From Paracoccus sp. MC1862 (GTDB taxonomy: Bacteria > Pseudomonadota > Alphaproteobacteria > Rhodobacterales > Rhodobacteraceae): 64,000 nt of DNA. Position 1 is the stretch's first letter. Each line of letters starts with the position of its first letter. Positions 57,652 to 64,000 of this stretch are shown here, piece after piece. The notes under the pieces are model-generated. The model worked only from the letters and a program-made list of their open reading frames with translations. It ran no database searches and had not been told where the DNA came from. The stretch spans positions 1,736,001 through 1,800,000 of the forward strand of contig NZ_CP067225.1 of NCBI RefSeq assembly GCF_016617715.1, read 5' to 3'. Position numbers and translations under genes: made by a program.

Positions 57652-57766
57652 GGTGCCATCCGCTTCGGTGTCGTGCTTCCCGAGGTGGCGGCAGTTGCGG
57701 CGTCTTCACCCCGCGCCCTCTGGCGCAGGGCCGCCAGCATCCCCGACAATGGATCGAGCGGACGGC

Positions 57767-58732
57767 TCACAGCGCCACCCATGCCTTCACGAAGGCGCCC
57801 GGCTTGTCGCGGGTGGCGGCCAGCGCCTCGCCCAGATCGTCCAGCGCATAGGTCCCCGTCAACAGCGGCCCAAGGTCCAGCCGGCCCGAGGCCAGCGCCT
57901 CGACCGCCGCCCGCAACCCCGCCACGCGGACGCCTGCGTCACGCTCATGCGCGCTGGCGATGTCGATGCCCTTCCAGTTCCACATCTGCATGTTGACCTG
58001 CCGCGGCCCGTTTTGGTGATAACCCGCGATCACCAGACGCCCGCCCTCGGCCACGAGTTCCCCCGCAAGGTCCAGCGGCCACTGCTTGCCCACGCATTCG
58101 ATCACGCGCTCGGCCATGCGGCCATCGGTCAGGCGGCGCACGTCCTCGATGATGCGCCAGTGATCGTCCATCGTGATGGTCTCGGCAGCGCCCATCCGGC
58201 GCGCGAGATCAAGCGTCTCGGCCCGGCGCGACACGGCGATCACCCGCGCGCCCGCGTCGGTGGCCAGCCGCGTCAGGATCGCGCCCAGGAAGCCTACGCC
58301 GACGATCGCCACCGTCCGGCCAGGGCGCACGTCGGACCGGGCAAGGATGTTCATGGCGCAGGCAACGGGTTCCCCCGGAACCGGCATCCCGTCCAAAGCG
58401 GCGGGCAACGGCACCACCATCTCGGCTGGCGCAACGTCGTATTCGGCATAGGAGCGTTCCGTCAGCGCCGTCACCCGCCGGCCGATCGACAGTTCCTCGA
58501 CCCCCTCGCCCACAGCCGCGATCCGGCCCCAGCCTTCATGGCCCATGCCGCCCGGGGCACCCGGCCATGTGGACCAGGGCTGGCCCTCCCAAGGCTCGAC
58601 GTTCGAGGCGCAGACGCCGCAGCCTTCCAGCCGGATCAGAACCTCGCCGGGACCCGGCCGGGGCACCGGCACCTCGGCCAGGGAAAACCGCCCCGGTCCT
58701 TCAAGGACCGCCGCGCGCATGGTCTGGGTCAT
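57767..58732 (-). CDS. Zinc-type medium-chain alcohol dehydrogenase
   Basis: The 321-residue MDR protein has CGVCASNVEPW with the catalytic zinc Cys, GGMGHEGWGRIAAVGEGVE with the zinc His-Glu, and the cofactor motif VGVGFLGAILTRLATDAGA. The structural-zinc cysteine cluster is missing, as in many bacterial sugar- and threonine-type members. NAD(P)-dependent oxidation of a sugar alcohol, inositol or sugar is likely, given the MocA-type gene 115 bases downstream. It diverges from the DUF1003 gene, with 83 bases between starts. Confidence 0.88.
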   Translation of the reverse strand: MTQTMRAAVLEGPGRFSLAEVPVPRPGPGEVLIRLEGCGVCASNVEPWEGQPWSTWPGAPGGMGHEGWGRIAAVGEGVEELSIGRRVTALTERSYAEYDVAPAEMVVPLPAALDGMPVPGEPVACAMNILARSDVRPGRTVAIVGVGFLGAILTRLATDAGARVIAVSRRAETLDLARRMGAAETITMDDHWRIIEDVRRLTDGRMAERVIECVGKQWPLDLAGELVAEGGRLVIAGYHQNGPRQVNMQMWNWKGIDIASAHERDAGVRVAGLRAAVEALASGRLDLGPLLTGTYALDDLGEALAATRDKPGAFVKAWVAL

Positions 58733-58815
58733 CTGCGATCATCCGCAACAAAATCAACGCCCGGAACCGGCTTGCTGCCCCGCCCCTTATCGGTGGCACA
58801 GTTGGCGAGGCCGTC

Positions 58816-59427
58816 ATGGATCGAAAAGACCCCGTTCCCCCCGGCGACGGCATGAAGGAGCAACTGACCAGCAACATTGCCCGGCTGGTCGCCCGCCGCC
58901 GGCAGGAAGACGCGGCAGCCTCGCTGAGCGACCGCATAGCCGAATGGATCACCAAGGTCGCGGGCTCGATGGCCTTCATCCTGCTGCACCTCGCCTTCTA
59001 CGGCGGCGCGCTGCTGATCCTGACGGACCTGATCCCCGTTCCCGTCCCCATCGGCGAGGGCCTGGGGCTGATCGGATCGTTCGCCTCGGTCGAGGCCATT
59101 TTCCTGTCGCTTTTCGTCCTGATGAACCAGCGGCGCGAAGAACAGCGCGCCGACGCCCGCGCCGACTTCACCCTGCATGTCAGCCTTTTGACCGAGGACG
59201 AGCTGACCAAGCTTGCCACCGTCATCCACCGGATGGCCGAGAAGCTGGAGGTTCCGATCGACGAGGAAGCCGCCGAGGAGGTCGAGAAGAACGTCGATCC
59301 CGAACAGGTGCTGGACGCGCTGGAAGATATCGAGGGGGACGGCGGCGCGCCCGGCCATCCCGCCCGTCACGATGCGGGGACCGCCACGGGCCGATCTTCC
59401 GCGATGAAGGCCTCGACCGCCTCATAG
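58816..59427 (+). CDS. DUF1003 membrane protein
   Basis: The 203-residue protein has a hydrophilic N-terminus (NIARLVARRRQEDAAASLSDRIAEWI), two transmembrane helices (about 50-75 and 88-108, with FASVEAIFLSLFVLMNQRR), and an acidic cytosolic tail with LTKLATVIHRMAEKLEVP. This is the DUF1003 pattern; the function is unknown. The ATG at 58816 is preferred over longer readings that overlap the divergent dehydrogenase. Its last 61 bases overlap the end of the converging inositol-phosphate synthase gene, which is unusual but both frames are well supported. Confidence 0.85.
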   Translation: MDRKDPVPPGDGMKEQLTSNIARLVARRRQEDAAASLSDRIAEWITKVAGSMAFILLHLAFYGGALLILTDLIPVPVPIGEGLGLIGSFASVEAIFLSLFVLMNQRREEQRADARADFTLHVSLLTEDELTKLATVIHRMAEKLEVPIDEEAAEEVEKNVDPEQVLDALEDIEGDGGAPGHPARHDAGTATGRSSAMKASTAS

Positions 59428-60491
59428 GCCTCGTCGTCGGTCATCTGCCGCGGCGGGTGCTTGCAGAAATACGCGGCGGGCGCGAGGACCGGGCCGCTCA
59501 GCCCTCGGTCGCGGGCGATGGCAGCGCAGCGGATCATGTCGATGGCGACCCCGGCCGAGTTCGGGCTGTCCTCGACCGACAGCCGCAGTTCAAGGTTCAT
59601 GGGGACGCCGCCGAACAGCTCGCCCTCCATCCGCAGGAAGCACACCTTGTTGTCGTTCTGCCACGCCACGTAATCCGAGGGGCCGACGTGGATGTTCTCG
59701 TCGGCGATGCGGGTGGCGGCAACGGCCTGCACCGCCTCGGTCTTGGAAATCTTCTTGCTTTCCAGCCGCTTGCGACTGGCCATGTTCAGGAAGTCGGTGT
59801 TGCCACCGGTGTTCAACTGGTAGGTGCGGCACAGCTTGACGCCGCGCTTGGCGAACAGGTCCGTCAGCACGCGGTGGACGATGGTCGCGCCAAGCTGGGC
59901 CTTGATGTCGTCGCCGATCACCGGGACGCCCGCCTTCTGGAAGCGGTCCGCCCAGACCGGGTCCGAGGCGATGAAGACGGGGATGTTGTTGACGAAGGCC
60001 ACGCCGGCTTCCAGCGCGCATTCGGCGTAGAACTCGGTCGCCTTCTGGCTGCCCACGGGCAGGTAGTTCAGCAGCACGTCCACCCCCGCCTTGCGCAGGA
60101 CCGCCACGACCTCCTCGCGCGACGGCTCGGGCGCGTCCGAGGGCAGGAAGGTCCGCGCGTCAGGGTGGTCGGCCATGTGCTCGGCCACGCCATCGAGGAT
60201 GCGGCCCATGCGCACCACGGCCCCCGTTTCCGGCACCTCGGGCGCAAAGACGGCCGTGCAATTCGGGGGTGCGAAGATCGCCTGCGCCACGTCGCGGCCG
60301 ACCTTGCGGGCGTCGATGTCCCATGCGGCGACCACGCGGATGTCGTCCGGACGATAGCCTCCGAGGCTGTGATGCATCAGCCCCGAGGCATCGTTGCGCC
60401 CGGCATAGTGGGTCAGTCCCTGCACCAGCGAACTGGCGCAGTTGCCGACCCCGATGATGGCGATGTTGATCGGCATGTGGGCGTCTTTCAT
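59367..60491 (-). CDS. ino1: Inositol-3-phosphate synthase
   Basis: The 374-residue enzyme turns glucose 6-phosphate into inositol 3-phosphate with NAD. IAIIGVGNCASSLVQGL is the dinucleotide-binding start. NYLPVGSQKATEFYAECAL, DDIKAQLGATIVHRVLTDLF and NTGGNTDFLNMASRKRLESKK are family blocks, and the length matches the short actinobacterial/bacterial type. The ATG at 60491 has an AAGG site; the ATG at 60476 is possible. It ends the leftward run histidine phosphatase-methyltransferase-hydrolase-ino1, suggesting an inositol-containing glycan or lipid. Confidence 0.93.
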   Translation of the reverse strand: MKDAHMPINIAIIGVGNCASSLVQGLTHYAGRNDASGLMHHSLGGYRPDDIRVVAAWDIDARKVGRDVAQAIFAPPNCTAVFAPEVPETGAVVRMGRILDGVAEHMADHPDARTFLPSDAPEPSREEVVAVLRKAGVDVLLNYLPVGSQKATEFYAECALEAGVAFVNNIPVFIASDPVWADRFQKAGVPVIGDDIKAQLGATIVHRVLTDLFAKRGVKLCRTYQLNTGGNTDFLNMASRKRLESKKISKTEAVQAVAATRIADENIHVGPSDYVAWQNDNKVCFLRMEGELFGGVPMNLELRLSVEDSPNSAGVAIDMIRCAAIARDRGLSGPVLAPAAYFCKHPPRQMTDDEAYEAVEAFIAEDRPVAVPAS

Positions 60492-60502
60492 GCGGAGGGC
60501 CT

Positions 60503-61435
60503 TCAGGTCAGGGCAGGCTGAAACGCGGGCGGCGTCGCCTCAACACGGGCAGGCGCATATCGTTCGATCATCGCGGCGCAGAAATCCGCGAATTGCTGCG
60601 GATCATGCGGCGGGCTGGTGTGATGCGCGCCGGGGCCGAGATGCTCGGGCGTGAAGCAGAAGGTGACGGTGGTGTCGAAATCGGCCAGCGCCTCCATCTG
60701 CCGGTCGAACCAGCCCAAAGCGTCGGGGCGGAAGCTGTCAGCCCAGGACAGGCCGGTGCGCAGGTGTCGGACGCCCAGCCGATTCATCCAGGCCACGGCA
60801 TCGTCAAGGCGCGGGTCCTGATAGTGGAACCATTGCATCAGCCCTATGTCGGCGGCGTAAGGCTCATAGGCCGAAAGCCCCGGCTTGGGGGTGCCGTCGG
60901 CGCGGATCAGGCCCATGTAGAAATGGCGGTAGTAGGACGACCCCTCGGCCTCGCGGTGGCGGGTCGTCGCGCCCCATTCCTGCGGCAGGTCGAACAGCGA
61001 ATACCAGAAGATGCGGGGGACGCGGCCGACCAGAAGTTCGGCAGTTTTCTGGACGCCGAAGACCTGCACTTCCTCGGCGCCGAAGGAGCCTACGCCGACC
61101 TCGGTGACCCAGACGGGCTTGTCCGTCACGGCCTCGATCTCGGCCACCTTGGCGGGCCATTCGTGGATCTGCCACAGGTTCCAGTCCAGCGGAAAGCCGT
61201 GGACCGCGACCACGTCCACATGGTCCAGCGCGCCGTGCCCTTCCATCCGCTGCACCCACAGCGGGTCGATCGGGGACATGCCGCCCAGCACCCGCGTCAC
61301 CGCCGGGTTCGCCTGCTTGATCGCCTGCCCCGCGAGCGTCACGCAGCGCCCGAATTGCGACCAGTCCGGGTCAAGTTCGGGGTCCCAATGGGACTTGTTG
61401 TTCGGCTCGTTCCAGATCATCGCGGCTTCGATCAT
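60503..61435 (-). CDS. Glycoside hydrolase-like TIM barrel with permuted motif order
   Basis: The 310-residue protein carries clan-A glycosidase motifs: the acid/base Glu10 in IWNEPNNKSHWD and the nucleophile candidate Glu112 in WVTEVGVGSFG. The acid/base motif, normally in the middle of the chain, is at the very N-terminus. Residues 197-295 (GLMQWFHYQDPRLDDAVAWM, then RHLRTGLSWADSFRPD, and FTPEHLGPG) resemble the first three strands of such barrels. AAGGAG and a four-base overlap with the upstream methyltransferase support the start. The substrate is unknown; by context it is a glycan or inositol conjugate. Confidence 0.78.
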   Translation of the reverse strand: MIEAAMIWNEPNNKSHWDPELDPDWSQFGRCVTLAGQAIKQANPAVTRVLGGMSPIDPLWVQRMEGHGALDHVDVVAVHGFPLDWNLWQIHEWPAKVAEIEAVTDKPVWVTEVGVGSFGAEEVQVFGVQKTAELLVGRVPRIFWYSLFDLPQEWGATTRHREAEGSSYYRHFYMGLIRADGTPKPGLSAYEPYAADIGLMQWFHYQDPRLDDAVAWMNRLGVRHLRTGLSWADSFRPDALGWFDRQMEALADFDTTVTFCFTPEHLGPGAHHTSPPHDPQQFADFCAAMIERYAPARVEATPPAFQPALT

Positions 61436-62196
61436 CGCGCGGCGTCTCCTTGGCTGGGATAGACCGCATGCGGTCCGTATTCGGCGAAAGGCACCTTTGC
61501 GGTGCGGCAGAGGTAAACCTCGTCGGCGGGACCATCCTCGACGGCGAAGCCCGAGGCGCGCAGCATCGCCTCGACCCCCGCGCGGTTCGGCACCCACCAG
61601 TTGGTCCAATCATTGGCCCACTTGCCCTCGATGAAGGTCATGCGGGGCCAGTCGGGCTGCTGGAAATGGGCGTCCTCGCTGAAGTCATAGTCCTCGGCGG
61701 GCACGGCCACCGTCTCGGGGCCGCGCGTCAGGGTCTGGAACAGCATCATATCGCCCGCGACGTATTCGCGGATCAGGTCCAGCGCCAGCAGCGGGTGGCG
61801 CAGGTGGTAAAGCACCCCCATAAAGATCACGAGATCGAAGCGTTCCCCCAAGGCCGCCACGTCATAGACGCCCATCTGCCGGAACTCGACACCATCGCCC
61901 AGCACCTCGGCCGCAAGGCGCGCCTGCGCCAGATAGCGGGGGTCGCTGTCGATCCCGAGGACGCGGGCGGCACCCCGCCTGCGCATCTCGAAGCTGTAGA
62001 AACCGGCGTTGCAGCCGATGTCGAGGACGGTCTTTCCCGTCAGGTCGGCGGGGATCAGATGCGCGAAGCGGGCGAACTTGTCGGCAGGGTAATCGCCCAG
62101 GAAATGCTCGGGCGCGGTGCGGACACCGTTCAGGTCGAGGTTCTGGAACCACGGGCCAAGCCCCTCGATTCGCTTTGCGATCTGCGTTGCGTTCAT
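61432..62196 (-). CDS. SAM-dependent methyltransferase, TIGR04290/DUF1698-like
   Basis: The 254-residue protein has the class I SAM motif KTVLDIGCNAGFYSFEMRRRG with LGIDSD, and DLVIFMGVLYHLRHPLLALDLI, close to CmoB-type proteins. WANDWTNWWVPNRAGVEAML near the end is typical of the subgroup found in glycan-like clusters. The methyl acceptor is unknown. The start is the ATG at 62196; the preceding in-frame TTG is less likely. Its stop overlaps the hydrolase-like gene by four bases, so the two are co-translated. Confidence 0.87.
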   Translation of the reverse strand: MNATQIAKRIEGLGPWFQNLDLNGVRTAPEHFLGDYPADKFARFAHLIPADLTGKTVLDIGCNAGFYSFEMRRRGAARVLGIDSDPRYLAQARLAAEVLGDGVEFRQMGVYDVAALGERFDLVIFMGVLYHLRHPLLALDLIREYVAGDMMLFQTLTRGPETVAVPAEDYDFSEDAHFQQPDWPRMTFIEGKWANDWTNWWVPNRAGVEAMLRASGFAVEDGPADEVYLCRTAKVPFAEYGPHAVYPSQGDAAR

Positions 62197-62207
62197 CAAC
62201 CGTTCCG

Positions 62208-62801
62208 TCAGGCAGGGCCGTTAACGGTTAGGACATGACCCGCGCCATGTCCATGCGCCATCAGCCAACTGACCGAGGCGGGGGCGATCTCGAACCGCAG
62301 CAGATGGTCGAGCGAAAGCCCCAGCACCTGCGCGATCACCCCCCGGATCACGTCGCAATGGCTGACGCACAGCACCGGCCCGCACCCCTGCCCCGCGAGG
62401 TGGTCGATGTGGCGCATGGCGCGCGCCACGGCCCCGGCCATCGTCTCGCCTCCCGGCGTGAGGGCAGTGGCGCGGGCCGCGTTCCAGCGGTTCCAATCCG
62501 GGTCGCCGTCCAGATCGGCGAAACGCCGGCCCGACCAGTTGCCGAAGTCGATCTCGTCCAGGTCGGGGGCCAGGAGGGGCGTCAGGTTCAGCCCCGCGCC
62601 GAGGATGTCCGCCGTTTCCACCGTCCGCCGCCGGGGGCTGGCGGTGATCGCCGCCACGCCCCGCCCGGCGAGGCGACGCGCCAGCGCCAGCGTCTCCTCT
62701 CGCCCCATGGCGTTCAGCGCGACGTCGCGGGTCCGCCCGCTCAGCCATGCGCCAAGGTCGTCATGCGCGCCGTGGCGGACCAGTCCCACCAGAAGGCTCA
62801 T
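62208..62801 (-). CDS. Histidine phosphatase superfamily protein
   Basis: The 197-residue protein has the catalytic RHG motif (LVGLVRHGAHDD), ASPRRRTVETADIL with conserved arginines, the acid-bearing LDEIDFGNWSGRRF and the second His in VLCVSHCDVIRGVIAQVLG. It dephosphorylates small phosphate esters; inositol or sugar phosphates are plausible from ino1 nearby. The start at MSLLVGLVRHG is the usual one; 14 upstream codons are discounted. Eleven bases separate it from the methyltransferase. It diverges from the epimerase gene at the right edge. Confidence 0.9.
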   Translation of the reverse strand: MSLLVGLVRHGAHDDLGAWLSGRTRDVALNAMGREETLALARRLAGRGVAAITASPRRRTVETADILGAGLNLTPLLAPDLDEIDFGNWSGRRFADLDGDPDWNRWNAARATALTPGGETMAGAVARAMRHIDHLAGQGCGPVLCVSHCDVIRGVIAQVLGLSLDHLLRFEIAPASVSWLMAHGHGAGHVLTVNGPA

Positions 62802-62934
62802 GCCGGACCAACCCGGACAGGCCGCGCGCCTGTCAAGCAACAAAGATGAAGAAGATGATGGAACCCAAGTCTCATGACGGCTTTACATCACGGACTTGAG
62901 ACCGCTTCAATTTCTCAAAGATCAACGGGGGACG

Positions 62935-64000
62935 TGTTGGAAAAGGTTCTGATCACCGGCGGCGCAGGGTTCATTGGCCGCTTCGTCGCGGATGAACTGC
63001 TGCGGCGCGGCCACCAGGTCCGCGTGCTGGACGCCCTGATCCCGCAGGTCCATGGCGAGGGCGCAGGACGCCCCGATGCGCTGAACAAGGACGCCGAGTT
63101 CATCCAGGGCGACGTGCGCGACAAGGACGCCGTGGCCCGTGCGCTGAAGGGCGTGGACAGCGTTGTGCACCTCGCGGCCGAGGTTGGCGTCGGCCAGTCG
63201 ATGTATGAGGTCGAGCGGTATACCTCGACCAACGACGTCGGCACCGCAGTCCTGTTCGAGAAACTGATCGACAACCCCGTGCGGCGTGTGGTCACCGCGT
63301 CGTCGATGTCGATCTACGGCGAGGGGCTTTACCGCGACGCCAACGGCCAGATGGTGGAAGACGCCGAGCGCGAGGGCATTCGCGACGGCCTGAAGCAATG
63401 GGACCCGACCGACGCGCAGGGCCGTCCCTTGACACCTGTGGCCACCCCGGAATGGAAGCGCCCGAACCTCGCCTCGATCTATGCGCTGAACAAGTTCGTG
63501 CAGGAACGCACGACCCACATCATGTCCGCTCCCTACGGGATCGAGGGCGTGTGCCTGCGGCTGTTCAACGTCTTCGGCCCCGGACAGGCGCTGTCGAACC
63601 CCTATACGGGCGTCCTCGCGATCTTCGCCTCGCGCTATCTGAACGGCCAGGCGCCGATGATCTTCGAGGATGGCGAGCAGCGCCGCGACTTCGTCCATGT
63701 GTCCGATGTCGCCCGCGCCTTCGCCGAGGCGCTGTCGCTGCCCCAAGCGGCGGGCGGCACCTTCAACATCGGCTCGGGCCACGACCGTTCCGTGACCGAG
63801 GTCGCGCAGGAACTGGGCCGCGCGATGGGCCGCAACGACCTGGAACCGCTGATCATCGGCAAGGCCCGCATCGGCGACATCCGCCACTGCTTCTGCGACA
63901 CAACGTTGGCCGCCGAGACGCTGGGCTTCCGCGCCGACACCGACTTCCGCGAAGGCTTGGCGGAACTGGCCGAATGGGTCGCGAGCCAGACCGCCGTGGA
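62935..64000 (+). CDS. NAD-dependent epimerase/dehydratase, partial
   Basis: The extended short-chain dehydrogenase begins VLEKVLITGGAGFIGRFVADELL (two blocks), with GGAGFIG as the NAD loop. It continues with VVHLAAEVGVGQSMYEV, the catalytic Ser in TASSMSIYGEG and Tyr-x3-Lys as YALNK, then RRDFVHVSDVARAFAEAL. It resembles UDP-glucose 4-epimerase and dTDP-glucose dehydratase-like enzymes. The 355 codons visible are nearly complete and run off the right edge. The start is uncertain: GTG at 62935 or TTG at 62938 behind GGGGGA. A sugar-nucleotide role fits the glycan cluster. Confidence 0.88.

Overview
The window is GC-rich and densely coded. Its gene content (GcrA, PelF/PelG, a Tmm/Tdm/Dmm/GmaS methylated-amine pathway, DUF2927, TIGR04290-type methyltransferase) points to an alphaproteobacterium of the Rhodobacteraceae, probably Paracoccus or a close relative. 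No rRNA, tRNA, CRISPR array, integrase or intact insertion sequence was found.

Layout. 1-3.0 kb: the end of a Pel exopolysaccharide operon (pelF, pelG) followed by a LuxR-type regulator. 3.1-5.6 kb: mltG and fabF. 5.8-10.6 kb: four co-directional genes (TelA-like, DUF2927 lipoprotein, SPFH-GYF_2, double zinc-ribbon membrane protein) that look like a membrane or stress module. 10.7-21.1 kb: ordinary metabolism and housekeeping (PfkB kinase, argD, ABC-2 permease, gcrA, metG, TSUP permease, arginase, argF, SDR). 21.1-23.3 kb: acyl-CoA dehydrogenase and phosphotransferase pair.

23.9-48.3 kb: a 24.4-kb block holding nadK, glyA and an almost complete route for trimethylamine breakdown. Trimethylamine is oxidised to the N-oxide (tmm), demethylated to dimethylamine (tdm), then to monomethylamine (dmmDABC), which is captured as gamma-glutamylmethylamide (gmaS) and converted to N-methylglutamate (mgsABC). 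Formaldehyde carbon is handled through tetrahydrofolate by folD, purU and glyA. The final N-methylglutamate dehydrogenase (mgdABCD) is not in the window. Local regulators are an XRE-cupin protein, a GntR/FadR protein, a decayed AraC-type gene and a binding protein with no obvious signal peptide. The block is bounded by direct repeats of about 1.3 to 1.4 kb. The left copy joins an intact phosphotransferase gene to a truncated aroE; the right copy joins a truncated phosphotransferase to an intact aroE. This is the footprint expected if circular DNA integrated by one homologous crossover.

49.5-53.7 kb: aroE, aroQ and a polar amino-acid-type ABC transporter in one leftward run, suggesting uptake and use of a quinate- or shikimate-like compound. 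54.2-64 kb: surface-glycan and inositol genes: an FrhB-like/pyruvyltransferase pair, two sugar-type dehydrogenases, inositol-3-phosphate synthase, a glycoside-hydrolase-like protein whose TIM-barrel motifs appear in circularly permuted order, a methyltransferase, a histidine phosphatase and an epimerase running off the right edge.
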